From: Evansella halocellulosilytica
GTDB taxonomy: Bacteria > Bacillota > Bacilli > Bacillales > Salisediminibacteriaceae
Assembly (NCBI RefSeq): GCF_002335745.1
Contig: NZ_NIST01000001.1
Location: 90,146-154,145, forward strand
DNA: 64,000 bases
Direction of reading: 5' to 3'
The stretch's first letter is position 1, and each line of letters starts with the position of its first letter. A model generated the notes under the pieces. That model searched no databases. It was not told the DNA's origin and was given only the letters and a program-made list of their open reading frames with translations. The position numbers and the translations under genes were made by a program. Below are positions 28,094-40,069 of the stretch, piece by piece.

Positions 28094-28402
28094 ACTATTC
28101 TAAACATATTCCACCTTAACTTTCAAGAGGGAATTACACTTATTTACAAGGATAGGAAATTTTCCACACACTTGTGTCCTCTAGTGCTTAACGTTTGCAC
28201 AAATCGACAATATTCAATTCATCACACATAAACTGATTAGATATGGAATGACTGAGGAAACGAGGAATAGATGAAGAAGGCCACCGGATCTTTGACCCAC
28301 AAAATGGAAGGGGATCCCTTTTTGTGCCACCGGAACAGGGATTTCACAAATAGACAAGGTCTATTCAATACATATATTTGGAAGTTTATTGGAATTGGTA
28401 AT

Positions 28403-28449
28403 AAAAAAGCCCAAATATGCATTTAAATAAACGAATACATACTTAGGCT
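28403..28449 (-). terminator. Terminator of the VOC-family gene
   Basis: On the minus strand GCCTAAGTATGTATT pairs with AATGCATATTTGGGC (three G-U pairs), followed by TTTTTTATT. It lies 31 bases after the stop of the next gene upstream. Confidence 0.75.
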
Positions 28450-28479
28450 CCTTCAACGCTAACTTGTACTGTTAAACGA

Positions 28480-28896
28480 TTATAAATCCCAATGTGGATT
28501 CCAAACTACTTCCCAAAGATGTCCGTCTGGATCTTGGAAATGTCCAGAGTACCCACCCCAAAAGGTATCGTGTGCTTGATCTGTAATGACAGCACCAGCT
28601 TTTTCAGCCTGTTCTATAACGATATCAACTTCTTCTTTACTACTTACATTATGCCCAATCGTACATTCGGTTGGACTTGGTGAAGTTTGACGAACTTTGG
28701 CTTCATGGGCAATATCTTTTCGATTCCACAATGCTAACTTCAAGCCGTTTTGTAAATCAAAGAAGACAACAGCTCCATGCTCGAATTCTTTCCCTTGTAT
28801 ACCTTCCGTCGGTAGTCCAAGACCATCTCGGTAAAACTTCATGGACCTTTCCAAATCATCAACACCGAGTGTAATGACCGTAATTTTTGGTTTCAT
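28480..28896 (-). CDS. VOC (glyoxalase/dioxygenase superfamily) protein
   Basis: A 138-residue two-module VOC protein. The start TVITLGVDDLERSMKFYRDGLG and end GYSGHFQDPDGHLWEVVWNP are typical. Metal-binding His and Glu positions (HGAVVFF and HLWEVVW) seem present. Members include glyoxalases, fosfomycin-type resistance proteins and dioxygenases. The specific activity cannot be assigned. It is a single-gene unit with its own terminator. Confidence 0.88.
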   Translation of the reverse strand: MKPKITVITLGVDDLERSMKFYRDGLGLPTEGIQGKEFEHGAVVFFDLQNGLKLALWNRKDIAHEAKVRQTSPSPTECTIGHNVSSKEEVDIVIEQAEKAGAVITDQAHDTFWGGYSGHFQDPDGHLWEVVWNPHWDL

Positions 28897-29009
28897 AAAT
28901 TATAAATACCTCCTCATATCCCCCATCAACAGGGAGGGTTTACTGGATCTCAGTGACTATGATAATATTCGTTAACCGAATTGCAATTGTAAAAAACGGA
29001 CAGCTTCGG

Positions 29010-29825
29010 TTAATTTGTTATAAAAATATAAGAAGGTGCCATACCGTACATTTGTTTGAAACTTTTTATGAAATGTGATTGGTCATAATAACCATATCTT
29101 AAAGCGACATCAGTGAAATGAGGTTGTGGGGATGAGTATAATTCTTTTAATAAAAATTGAAATCTAATGATATCCATCAGTTCTTTTGGGCTGACTCCAA
29201 CCTCTTTTTTAAAAGTTCTACTAATATGTCTCTCACTGTAATTGAGTATTTCCGATAAAGAGTGAATGGACATTAAGCCCTGATGATCAACCATATATTG
29301 CAGCCCCGTCCTTAGTAAGGAATCGGTTTTTAATCCATTAAGAGAAAGGAATTTCATTAATTTTGCCTCAACCTTTTCGATTATTTCTGACATTTTAGTA
29401 GAAGATAGGATATCCTCTACCCAAAACTTAGCTTCATTCCCCCATACATCATCAAGAAATACTTCCTGTCCTTTGAACTCAGAAATAGGATATCGAAAAA
29501 AATGAGCAGCTGTATTTAAAAAGAAGCGAATGCCAAATAAAGAACAATTTTGAGAAAGGTCGAGAACTTGATATTTAGTCATCAATTCAGATATAAAAGC
29601 ACTCTTGTTTATAGAGGGTGTTTTTAAGTCAAAAATAATATCTACGCAACCATCTGGAAGGATGCGATGTAACTTATTCGAATTTTCAGCCTTGAACTGA
29701 ACGGTCCAATAGCAAGCTACATATGATTGCAAAGGTTTTGACGGTAAATACTCTTTATATTGATAATTCATTTCAACCGGGTCATGCTGTATGATTGGCG
29801 GTTGCAATGGGCGAAAGAGTTGCAC
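29010..29825 (-). CDS. AraC family transcriptional regulator
   Basis: A 271-residue regulator. The N-terminal part (SYVACYWTVQF, RILPDGCVDIIFDL) is of the type that precedes AraC domains in many Bacillus proteins. The C-terminal two-helix-turn-helix domain includes SIHSLSEILNYSERHISRTFKKEVGVSPK split over residues 185-215 and DVALRYGYYDQSHFIKSFKQ near 240. The GTG start follows AGGAAGTG. It is divergent from the ArsR operon and could control the neighbouring VOC gene, but nothing shows its target. Confidence 0.88.
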   Translation of the reverse strand: MQLFRPLQPPIIQHDPVEMNYQYKEYLPSKPLQSYVACYWTVQFKAENSNKLHRILPDGCVDIIFDLKTPSINKSAFISELMTKYQVLDLSQNCSLFGIRFFLNTAAHFFRYPISEFKGQEVFLDDVWGNEAKFWVEDILSSTKMSEIIEKVEAKLMKFLSLNGLKTDSLLRTGLQYMVDHQGLMSIHSLSEILNYSERHISRTFKKEVGVSPKELMDIIRFQFLLKELYSSPQPHFTDVALRYGYYDQSHFIKSFKQMYGMAPSYIFITN

Positions 29826-29969
29826 TTTGATTCACTTCCTAAAGAAATAATAGTGTGCCGTAAATCTATTTTATAAATAATTCCACAGCATTAGCAATCT
29901 ATATATAAAACTAATGCCCAATTCTACCTCCTACCACATAAACACACTTCAAATTAAATAACATAGACA

Positions 29970-30018
29970 TTGACTAGACACGAATTGGTGTCATATAATT
30001 ATGACACCAATTCGTGTC
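29970..30018 (+). promoter_or_regulatory. Promoter embedded in a 42-bp palindrome of two ArsR-type operators
   Basis: TTGACT (29970-29975), 18 bases, TATAAT (29994-29999). The spacer is the dyad GACACGAATTGGTGTC (29977-29992). A second, inverted dyad GACACCAATTCGTGTC follows the -10 (30003-30018). Together they form a perfect 18-bp inverted repeat with a 6-base centre. Binding would block both promoter recognition and start-site clearance, so tight autoregulation by the adjacent ArsR protein is expected. Confidence 0.8.
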
Positions 30019-30043
30019 TTATACATACAAAGGAGGGAGGATT

Positions 30044-30364
30044 TTGAATAATACTTGTCAAGAGCGTGACGTTTATGTAGCTATTGCAGATCCAACGAGA
30101 CGTAAGTTAATACGTCTGCTAGCAGATTCAGATGAGTTACCCCTTTACGAACTAACTCCTCATTTTCAAATAGGGCGTACTGCTGTTTCGAAACATTTGA
30201 CGATCCTGAAAGAAGCTGATTTAGTAAAAAACCGCAAAATAGGTAGAGAAACTAGATATCGACTAAATCCAGCTCCGTTACAGGAAGTGAAAGATTGGTT
30301 ATCTTTTTATGAGAAGTTTTGGAATGAAAATGCGTTATTACTAAAAAATATATTGGAGGAATGA
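30044..30364 (+). CDS. ArsR family transcriptional regulator (metal-independent type)
   Basis: A 107-residue winged-helix repressor. The core is VAIADPTRRKLIRLLADSDE, LYELTPHFQIGRTAVSKHL and KNRKIGRETRYRLNP. The usual metal-binding cysteine motif (ELCVCDL) is absent, as in the ArsR proteins paired with AHSA1/SRPBCC genes. The TTG start at 30044 has AAAGGAGGGAGG nine bases upstream, and a GTG at 30014 lies within the operator. It is followed after three bases by the SRPBCC gene. Confidence 0.9.
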   Translation: MNNTCQERDVYVAIADPTRRKLIRLLADSDELPLYELTPHFQIGRTAVSKHLTILKEADLVKNRKIGRETRYRLNPAPLQEVKDWLSFYEKFWNENALLLKNILEE

Positions 30365-30367
30365 ATC

Positions 30368-30754
30368 ATGGCAGATTTATCATTAGATTTTCAATTTAAA
30401 AGCCCTATCGAAAAGGTATGGGATGCATTAACACATTCAGATATTCTTGCGCAATGGGTAATGGAAAATAATTTCAAGCCGGTCGTAGGATACAAATGCC
30501 AATTTCGAAATGAGGAAATCGGCTTAATCGTAAATAGTGAAGTTTTAGTAGTGGAAAAGCCTTATAAATTGTCTTACACATGGGTCGGTGGGCCGATAAA
30601 CACTGTCGTCACATGGATGTTAAAACAAGAGGGTGACATAACCTACTTACATCTTAAACAATCAGGATTCGAACAAGAAAATCAAGCGTTCAATGGTGCG
30701 AAATATGGTTGGACAAGTATGATAGATCAACTAAAAAACTTGTTAGAAGATTAG
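30368..30754 (+). CDS. SRPBCC/AHSA1 family protein
   Basis: A 128-residue START-like fold protein. FKSPIEKVWDALTHSDILAQWV is the typical N-terminus, and KLSYTWVGG and GWTSMIDQLKNLL are typical later segments. These proteins bind hydrophobic ligands and are very often encoded after an ArsR regulator, as here. The function is unknown. GGAGG precedes the ATG by eight bases. Confidence 0.88.
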   Translation: MADLSLDFQFKSPIEKVWDALTHSDILAQWVMENNFKPVVGYKCQFRNEEIGLIVNSEVLVVEKPYKLSYTWVGGPINTVVTWMLKQEGDITYLHLKQSGFEQENQAFNGAKYGWTSMIDQLKNLLED

Positions 30755-30783
30755 AATCGTCCTTTAACGAAGGAGGTAATGAT

Positions 30784-31494
30784 ATGGGCTTCATAAAAGA
30801 TACATTTTCTATTTTCAAAAAGAATGAACTGACATTTTTAAAAAGGTATAAAGAATCTGATGGTGTCTATACCTTTATATTCGAAAAAGAAAAAGATTTA
30901 ACATGGAATGCAGGGCAACACGGTTTATTCACGATCACCCACAAGAAAATAAAAAACGCTACTCGGCCATTCACTTTGGCATCTTCTCCTACAGAGGGTG
31001 TTCTTCAAATTACAACAGCAATTAATAATAAGCCGAGTAATTTTAAAAAAGCGTTACTAGAATTAGAAACAGGTATGAAAATTAGTATGAGTGGTCCTGT
31101 CGGATCATTTTATTTAAAAGACAAAAATCCTTCACTCTTAATTGCGGGCGGCATAGGGATTACACCTTTTCGAGCAATTGCAAAGCAGTTAGAAACTGAA
31201 GGTGACGGAGACGAGAAACAAGTAAGTCTACTCTATTTAGATAGCAACAAATCATATATATATAAAGAGGAACTTGATGAAATTAGTAAGAATACCTCAA
31301 TAGATGTCAATTACCTTGAATCAAGGGATCAACTATATGAAGAAATAAATAAATATATTACGACATATAAAAATGATTGTAATTACTTTATTGCAGGCTC
31401 GAAGTCAATGGTAAGCTCCATTACGAATCATTTGAAAAGTCATAACATCTCAAAACGGAATATTAAAAAGGATACCTTCATCGGTATTCATTAA
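30784..31494 (+). CDS. FAD/NAD(P)-binding ferredoxin reductase-like oxidoreductase
   Basis: A 236-residue flavin reductase of the FNR superfamily. The FAD-binding signature is RPFTLASSPTEG (about 62), and the NAD(P)-binding domain starts at SLLIAGGIGITPFRAIAKQL. No ferredoxin domain follows, so electrons pass to a separate partner. The ATG at 30784 has AAGGAGG seven bases upstream. An in-frame start at 30709 overlapping the previous gene is less likely. It is third in the ArsR-SRPBCC operon and probably under the same operator. Confidence 0.9.
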   Translation: MGFIKDTFSIFKKNELTFLKRYKESDGVYTFIFEKEKDLTWNAGQHGLFTITHKKIKNATRPFTLASSPTEGVLQITTAINNKPSNFKKALLELETGMKISMSGPVGSFYLKDKNPSLLIAGGIGITPFRAIAKQLETEGDGDEKQVSLLYLDSNKSYIYKEELDEISKNTSIDVNYLESRDQLYEEINKYITTYKNDCNYFIAGSKSMVSSITNHLKSHNISKRNIKKDTFIGIH

Positions 31495-31666
31495 AAGGCT
31501 TTTGTCGGAACAAAAAACTATAATCGTCCTTATTTGTGTCTTAGCTCGCCGACTCCATCCCACTGGATGAACTTACCCGATTGAAAAATGGAAGTAGCTG
31601 GAGTTGAAACGACAAATCGATTTGAGGAAGTTCGATATCATTTTTAGTTTAGGAGGAAACAACACC

Positions 31667-32038
31667 ATGGAAGTTTTTGAAAAATATTTAGCAAGTATTG
31701 ATAACCCTGAACACCGTGATCAAATAGAGGAAGTTTTGACATGGGTGGCAACTAAATTCCCAAATCTAGAACCGATAATCAAGTGGAATACACCAATGTT
31801 CTCCGATCATGGTACATATATTATCGGCATTGACGCAGCGAAGCACCATTTGAGCTTCGCACCAGAATATGTAGCGATGGAGCACTTTGCCAATGACATT
31901 GCACAAGCTGGCTACAGCTCGACGAAAGGCTTGTTTAAAATTCGTTGGAATGAGCCGGTAAAGTACGAATTGCTTGAGAAAATAATTAAATTTAATATTC
32001 AGGATAAAGCCGACTGTACAACTTTTTGGAGAAAGTAG
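31667..32038 (+). CDS. DUF1801/YdhG-type iron chaperone-like protein
   Basis: A 123-residue protein of the frataxin-like YdhG/DUF1801 family: [17 protein letters not shown] and [16 protein letters not shown] are characteristic. The B. subtilis relative Fra (YdhG) delivers iron for Fe-S cluster assembly, though many DUF1801 members are uncharacterised. The ATG at 31667 has AGGAGG nine bases upstream. The preceding 170 bases (31495-31666) show no clear element. Confidence 0.82.
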   Translation: MEVFEKYLASIDNPEHRDQIEEVLTWVATKFPNLEPIIKWNTPMFSDHGTYIIGIDAAKHHLSFAPEYVAMEHFANDIAQAGYSSTKGLFKIRWNEPVKYELLEKIIKFNIQDKADCTTFWRK

Positions 32039-32168
32039 TTTACATGAACAGGTTGGATACCCTTTGAACAATTAGAATAATATTAATTGTAGGACGTCAC
32101 TGTCCATTCGAGATAAGCAGTCGATTTTCATTACAGCTGTATTAGTTGGCTGAAAAGGAGTTTCCTTA

Positions 32169-32762
32169 ATGACAAATAGTAGCACAAATCGTAAAGTTGA
32201 TGGATTTTTAAGAAAAGCTAAAACGTGGAAGGAAGAATATGAGCAGTTGAGAAACATCGTCCTTGACTGTGAGCTGACTGAAGAGTTTAAGTGGATGCAT
32301 CCTTGTTACACATTTGACGATAAAAATATCGTTTTAATACATGGATTTAAAAATTATTGTGCACTTCTGTTTCACAAAGGTGCCTTGTTAAAGGATACCC
32401 ATGGGATACTAGTCCAGCAAACGGAAAATGTGCAGGCAGCGCGTCAAATTCGGTTCACTAATGTTCAAGAAATCGTTGAATTAGAGCCTATTTTGAAAGC
32501 TTATATTCATGAAGCGATCGAAGTTGAAAAAGCCGGTTTGACAGTCGATTTTAAAAAGAATACAGAACTCACCATTCCTGAAGAGCTCCAACATAAATTC
32601 TATGAAATGCCTCAATTGAAAACGGCCTTTGAAGCATTGACTCCGGGGCGGCAAAGAGCATACATTCTTTATATTTCTAAAGCAAAACAAGCTAAAACTC
32701 GGGAGTCAAGAGTTGAAAAATATATTGAAAAAATTCTCGATGGAAAAGGATTGAATGACTAG
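32169..32762 (+). CDS. YdeI/OmdA-type DUF1801 protein
   Basis: A 197-residue protein. The N-terminal DUF1801 part (EEFKWMHPCYTFDDKNIVLIHGFKN) resembles the preceding gene, and the C-terminal segment (LTPGRQRAYILYISKAKQAKTRESRVEK) is the OmdA/YdeI domain rich in basic residues. B. subtilis has a close YdeI homologue of unknown function. AAGGAG lies eight bases before the ATG. Confidence 0.85.
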   Translation: MTNSSTNRKVDGFLRKAKTWKEEYEQLRNIVLDCELTEEFKWMHPCYTFDDKNIVLIHGFKNYCALLFHKGALLKDTHGILVQQTENVQAARQIRFTNVQEIVELEPILKAYIHEAIEVEKAGLTVDFKKNTELTIPEELQHKFYEMPQLKTAFEALTPGRQRAYILYISKAKQAKTRESRVEKYIEKILDGKGLND

Positions 32763-32799
32763 TTTTATGTGGAGCCTTGGCCTTATCTCTTATCTGCTG

Positions 32800-33455
32800 T
32801 CAAGCGGACACACGATCCCTTATTTGATAAATTTTAGCTATTTTTCATTTTTATCGGCCATGAGGGACCTTATTTCCTTTAATATAGGCTAAATCAAGGC
32901 TTTTTTTAAGCAATAGCGTACCTCATGTCCGCAAACTTTGAAAAGATACCGATTTGTTCACAAATAACGGATCTCATGTCCTCAAGAGTTAATCATCCTG
33001 CTCGGCGGACACACAATCTCTTATTTGATGAATTTCAGCCATTTTTCATTTTTATCGGCCATGAGGGACCTTATCTCCTTTAAAATTAACGAAATAAGGT
33101 CCTTACTTGTGTAATAACGAACCTGATGTCCGCCAACTTTGAAAAGATGCCGATTTGTTCATATATAACGAACCTCATGTCCTCAAGAGTTAATCATCCT
33201 GCTCGGCGGACACACGATCCCTTATTTGATAAATTTCAGCCATTTTTCATTTTTATCGGCCATGAGGGACCTTATTTCATTTAATATAGGCTAAATCAAG
33301 ACCTTTTTTAATCAATAGCGAACCTGATGTCCGCCAACTTTGAAAAAATACCAGTTTGTTCACAAATAACGAACCTCATGTCCCCCAAGAGGTTATAATA
33401 CTGATGATTGAACCGTTCCGTTTATATTGATTTACAAACGGTACTCATGTCCGAA
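32800..33455. repeat. Array E: three 201-bp units in reverse orientation
   Basis: Compared with arrays C and D the unit is inverted. Starts of GCGGACAC are at 32804, 33005 and 33206, exactly 201 bases apart. Each unit holds GCGGACAC-ATCCCTTATTTG, GGCCATGAGGGACCTTATT, the reversed AGCGAACCTGATGTCCGCC and the reversed AACGGATCTCATGTCC. A partial extra core (GGTACTCATGTCCG) ends the block. It fills the gap between the convergent ydeI-type and rph genes. Bases 33456-33611 hold nothing I recognise. Confidence 0.92.
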
Positions 33456-33611
33456 AGAGGTTATAAATCGGCCATATAGATGTTTTGAGTAGCTTTGGAT
33501 CGGCAACCATCATTTTACAAATAATATTGCCTCAACTTATCCTCAAATAAAACGATTGTAAGACACCCCCAAGTAACCACTGGAACGATGCTACTGATCA
33601 AATCTAGAAGT

Positions 33612-36238
<2,627 letters not shown>

Positions 36239-36346
36239 CTAACCATTAATGTTCTATTCCCTTGGGTTCTACCCCACTTGGCGTTTTTAATCTACTTTTC
36301 GCAAGTGATACTCCATTCTGATTTGTTTACTTAAAATCCAACTAAG

Positions 36347-38683
36347 TTAAGCTTCAATGTACCCTTCCTGCAATCCGTTTTGTAAAAATAGACTCGGTTC
36401 ACCTACGCTGTAAAGCTGCAGCTGATGCATCGCTCTCGTGCACACTGTGTAGAATACTCTTCGCAAGCCTTCATCACCGTATACATGCTCCGACGCATCA
36501 TAAATGATGACACCATCGAACTCGATCCCCTTGGACAAATATGACGGTACGACAACGACCCCTTGCTCATATTCAATCGAGCTGCTTTTCAAACGTTTTA
36601 TTCCATCGATGCTGGACAGAGATTCAAATGCACGTAAACTTTCTTCGGCAGATTTACATATGATCGCAATACTAGTAAGTCCTTGATTGCGCCATTCTTC
36701 AACTTTGGCGGCAATGCAGCTATGCAGTTCTACGTAATTGTCGACTTGTTTTAGCATTGGCAGCTCTCCGTCTCGTTCAAAAGGAACAATCTGATCTCCA
36801 TTCGGAACGAGTCTTCGTGTAAATTCAATGATCGGTTTCGTAGACCGGTAACTCCGTGTAATATTGATCAATTCCGTTTTATCCGGACCATAAAGGCTAG
36901 TAAGTGTATTGAAATCAACATTTTCGCTCGCATGGGCGAAGATCGCTTGATTAAAGTCACCGAGCACTGTCATCCTTGCCACCGGAAACAGACGTCTTAA
37001 AAACTCAAATTGAAATGGAGAATAATCCTGAGCCTCATCAACAACGATGTGTTTGATCGCCCTGTTCGACTGAAAGCCTTGAATAATCTCTTTCAAAAGT
37101 AAAAACGGAGTAGCATCCTCATACAATAGTTGATCTTCATCCAGTCTTTCTAGCGTCATTTGACAAATAGCCACCCATTGGATTGGTGTCTCCCCGTCAA
37201 TCCAACTTTTGATCTGCTCAGGATCAGCAAAAAGCTGTTTGTAAATCCCTTTAAAGTCGATGAAACGAAATGCACGGACTTGTTTTCGTAACGGCTCCAA
37301 TTGTCGGTGAACAATTAAAAGGGCAAGTGCTTCTGGCTCCATTTCATAGTCGGCAACCGCTTCTCTTTCGAAGCCTCGTTTTTTCGCTAAGTAAATATGT
37401 GCCTTATGGTATTCCTCGTTGCTAAGCAACTCGATTTCTTCCTGTACCCATGACTTTTCCCTTTCGACCTTTTGGACCTCTTTTATTTTTTTCAATAGCC
37501 AATCCATCAATTTCTCAAGTCTATTATGAAACCGGAGTGACGTGTCCTGACTGTAAAACCTTTCTTCTATTTGTTGTGCAGTCACAATCGGCTCCCCTCT
37601 GAAGATCATGTCCTTAAATCGCATTCCCGATGATTCTAATGACTGTCTATATGATTGGATCGCTTCAAAAAAACGGGTTGATGCTTTAAAACGGATACTC
37701 GCGATCCTAGCCCTGTACGAAAGGGTATTTTCCGCAGTTAAAACATATTCTAATTGCTCGTAAGGATCTTCAACTTGAAACTCTTGACTCAGACGGTGAT
37801 CCAAATACCCTTGGAATGTGACCTGTTTCATATTCTCTTCACCAAGCTCTGGCAGCACGTTGGACACATAATGGCTAAACATCGTATTTGGTGAAAAAAG
37901 AATGATTTGATCAGCATTCAGTTGATCTCGATATTTATAGAGCAAATAAGCAATTCGTTGCATGGCAGCCGAGGTTTTACCACTGCCTGCTGCACCATGA
38001 ACAATGAGCAACCGCCCACGGTCATGACGGATGATCTGGTTTTGCTCCTGTTGAATGGTTGCTACTATATTGTGCATTTGTTTGTCAGTATGTTTGCCAA
38101 GCACCTGCTGTAAAATCTCGTCTCCAATGGTGAGACTTGTATCGAACATAGATTGAAGAACACCGCCGCGAATAAGATATTGCCACTTTTTCTCTAATGA
38201 GCCTAGGATTGTACCTCCAGGTGATTCATACTCAGCTGGACCTGGCTGGCAATCATAGTAGATACTTGAGATCGGCGCCCTCCAGTCGTAGATTAAGAAA
38301 TTTTCTCCACTCGCATCTCTAAGTGAGGAGATCCCAATATAAATTTGTTCCTCAGTTGACTCCCCTTCTTCAATAAAATCGATTCGGCCAAAATAGGGAA
38401 TCTCCTGCATTCGATACAACGTGGATAAACGCTTGGAAGCATATCTATGGGTGTTTTCACTTACAGACAAAGCTTGAGCCTCTTGCCGCAAGCCAATAAT
38501 CGTCTCAAGATAATCATCAAAGGTATCCGTATTCACTTTGACTTCATCCCAAAAATGCTTGCGGATCTGAACCACTTCGTCTTTACGCCTAGAAGTTTCT
38601 CCTTCTAATCGGTTAATTTCCTCCTCAATTCTCTCCATGACATTGTCTACTCGTTTTTGTTCCTGCTGAAGTTCGGAATCCAT
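36347..38683 (-). CDS. helD: HelD-type RNA polymerase-associated helicase
   Basis: A 778-residue superfamily 1 (UvrD-like) ATPase. Walker A is VHGAAGSGKTSAAMQR, Walker B IKHIVVDEAQDYSPFQ, later motifs include GDFNQAIFAH and NITRSYRST. The coiled-coil N-terminus (about residues 1-70) is the HelD arm that enters the secondary channel of RNA polymerase to recycle stalled enzyme. The ATG at 38683 has GAGGAG eight bases upstream, and an upstream start at 38731 is less likely. It precedes rph on the same strand with a 120-base gap. HelD relatives can protect polymerase from rifamycins, so the pair suggests a resistance locus. Confidence 0.93.
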   Translation of the reverse strand: MDSELQQEQKRVDNVMERIEEEINRLEGETSRRKDEVVQIRKHFWDEVKVNTDTFDDYLETIIGLRQEAQALSVSENTHRYASKRLSTLYRMQEIPYFGRIDFIEEGESTEEQIYIGISSLRDASGENFLIYDWRAPISSIYYDCQPGPAEYESPGGTILGSLEKKWQYLIRGGVLQSMFDTSLTIGDEILQQVLGKHTDKQMHNIVATIQQEQNQIIRHDRGRLLIVHGAAGSGKTSAAMQRIAYLLYKYRDQLNADQIILFSPNTMFSHYVSNVLPELGEENMKQVTFQGYLDHRLSQEFQVEDPYEQLEYVLTAENTLSYRARIASIRFKASTRFFEAIQSYRQSLESSGMRFKDMIFRGEPIVTAQQIEERFYSQDTSLRFHNRLEKLMDWLLKKIKEVQKVEREKSWVQEEIELLSNEEYHKAHIYLAKKRGFEREAVADYEMEPEALALLIVHRQLEPLRKQVRAFRFIDFKGIYKQLFADPEQIKSWIDGETPIQWVAICQMTLERLDEDQLLYEDATPFLLLKEIIQGFQSNRAIKHIVVDEAQDYSPFQFEFLRRLFPVARMTVLGDFNQAIFAHASENVDFNTLTSLYGPDKTELINITRSYRSTKPIIEFTRRLVPNGDQIVPFERDGELPMLKQVDNYVELHSCIAAKVEEWRNQGLTSIAIICKSAEESLRAFESLSSIDGIKRLKSSSIEYEQGVVVVPSYLSKGIEFDGVIIYDASEHVYGDEGLRRVFYTVCTRAMHQLQLYSVGEPSLFLQNGLQEGYIEA

Positions 38684-38719
38684 GGCAAGCACTCCTCGTA
38701 AAAAAATTTTATAAAAGTG

Positions 38720-38748
38720 TTGACTACGCATTGACGACGATGTATAAT
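38720..38748 (+). promoter_or_regulatory. Plus-strand consensus promoter without an annotated gene
   Basis: TTGACT, exactly 17 bases, TATAAT, reading away from helD. A strong terminator follows 125 bases later, with no credible protein gene between. Confidence 0.6.
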
Positions 38749-38754
38749 TAAAAT

Positions 38755-38911
38755 AGAGATAATATACTCAAAAAACAATGTGTCAATGCATACCTATATA
38801 ATTTACCATAGAATTGCATTCATTTCAATGTCTTAGACGTGAATTGGATGAATAAATCTTTGGCATGAAAAAGAGCCGTATTTACGCTAAATACGACTCT
38901 TTTATTTTTTT
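38755..38911 (+). ncRNA. Candidate small RNA between promoter and terminator
   Basis: The predicted transcript is about 155 bases, from just after the TATAAT at 38743-38748 to the hairpin AAGAGCCGTATTTA / TAAATACGACTCTT (38871-38902) followed by TTTTATTTTTTTG. Only very short frames lie within, none with a good ribosome binding site (for example GTG AAT TGG ATG AAT). It could be a small RNA or the remains of a deleted gene's transcription unit. It does not match a known family I can recall. Confidence 0.45.
38759..38786 (-). promoter_or_regulatory. Promoter of helD
   Basis: Minus-strand TTGACA (38781-38786), 16 bases, TATTAT (38759-38764), about 75 bases before the helD ATG. It overlaps the start of the divergent plus-strand transcript, so the two may interfere. 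Confidence 0.6.
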
Positions 38912-38939
38912 GTATAGCAATGGTTCCGCATGGTTCTGG

Positions 38940-39600
38940 TTTCCAAGCGGACATACGATCCGTTATTTTATGAATTTGAGCCCTTTTTTCGTTTTGCCGG
39001 CCATGAGAGACCTTATTTGCCTTATCATTGGCTAAATCAAGGCTATTTTTTAGTAATAGCGAACCTGATGTCCGCCAACTTTGAAAATTCACTAGTTTGT
39101 TCACAAATAACGGATCTCGTGTCCTCGGAGAGATAAGCATCCTGCTCGGCGGCCATAGGATCCTTTATTTGATCAATTTCAGCCCTTTTTTTCGTTTTGC
39201 CGGCCATGAGAGACCTTATTTGCCTTATCATTGGCTAAATCAAGGCTATTTTTTAGTAATAGCGAACCTGATGTCCGCCAACTTTGAAAATTCACTAGTT
39301 TGTTCACAAATAACGGATCTCATGTCCTCAAGAAGGTTGTAAAACCGATGATTGACCTGTCCGAATTGATTACAGCTTTGAAATTTGTTTAAGGCTTTAT
39401 AACGGTTCCCAAGCGGACACACGTTCCGTTATTTTATGAATTTGAGCCTTTTTTTCGTTTTGCCGGCCATGAGGGACCTTATTTGCTTTAATATTAGCTA
39501 AATCAGGACCATTTTTGAGCAATAGCGTACCTGATGGCCGCCAACTTTAGAAAAACACCGATTTGTTCACAAATAACGGATCTCGTGTCCTCGAGAGTTA
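38940..39600. repeat. Array F: core-repeat units spaced 202 and 264 bp
   Basis: Reverse-type units start at 38947, 39149 and 39413. The second interval is longer by about 63 bases because a linker (about 39331-39410, with ACAGCTTTGAAATTTG and AACGGTTCCC) separates the units. The four cores per unit are as in array E. Open frames across the array are products of the repeat and are not credible genes. Confidence 0.9.
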
Positions 39601-39675
39601 AATTGCTATGAGCTCAAAGTCTTTTTTTGTATTTCCGATCTTACCTCTTTATTTACCACCACCTTCTAAAAGCGC

Positions 39676-39817
39676 TCAAGAAATAACGAACAACACAAAA
39701 ATAATATATCCATTTCCATGAAAAGTTATTGCATTTAATATATCAGTACCCACCAAAAAACTTATAAAAATATAGAACTAATATGTTCCTACCATTTGCC
39801 AATTTCTTATCTGTCAC
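39676..39817 (-). pseudogene. Possible frameshifted small membrane protein
   Basis: A GTG at 39815-39817 with GAGGTG upstream begins VTDKKLANGRNILVLYFYKFF and then stops. A neighbouring frame continues hydrophobically (NAITFHGNGYIIFVLFVIS) to a stop at 39676. It may be a decayed two-span membrane protein of about 48 residues. No family is recognised. The rest of 39600-40069 has only AT-rich sequence and a short dispersed repeat at 39905. Confidence 0.35.
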
Positions 39818-39904
39818 ATTTATTCACCTCATAAACAATCATTACAAAAAGGCATTCCCACTTACTCAAGGATAATGTACCAACCCTTATTCAATTATTC
39901 TGCT

Positions 39905-39973
39905 CAATACTTCGATAAGATGAAGAACAATTACAACGACAGCTCCTTCACTATTGCTCTCCAATAGTTTAAG
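39905..39973. repeat. Short dispersed repeat, copy 1 (partner at 45143)
   Basis: CAATACTTCGATAA and TTACAACGACAGC, then ACTATTGC-CTCC, recur in the same order at 45143-45205. Looser relatives (AGCGACAACTTATTCAGC at 42279, GCTATCGCTACCCGTTTGC near 58006) lie in other gaps of this accessory zone. Confidence 0.55.
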
Positions 39974-40069
39974 TATAATATTTCACACCCTAATAGTTGG
40001 AATAAGAAAAAAAGCTACCTTCATCTTGAAAAAATCTCACTCGCTTTATATAATAAGGAAGATTATTTA

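Noticed and set aside
28237..28422. Minus-strand open frame of 61 codons upstream of the CGTase gene
   Set aside because: It overlaps a palindromic stretch with GGATCC motifs and has no ribosome binding site or recognisable sequence.
39043..39342. Overlapping open frames inside array F
   Set aside because: They are present on both strands only because the repeat unit is a multiple of three in length. There is no start signal and no conservation in the other arrays.
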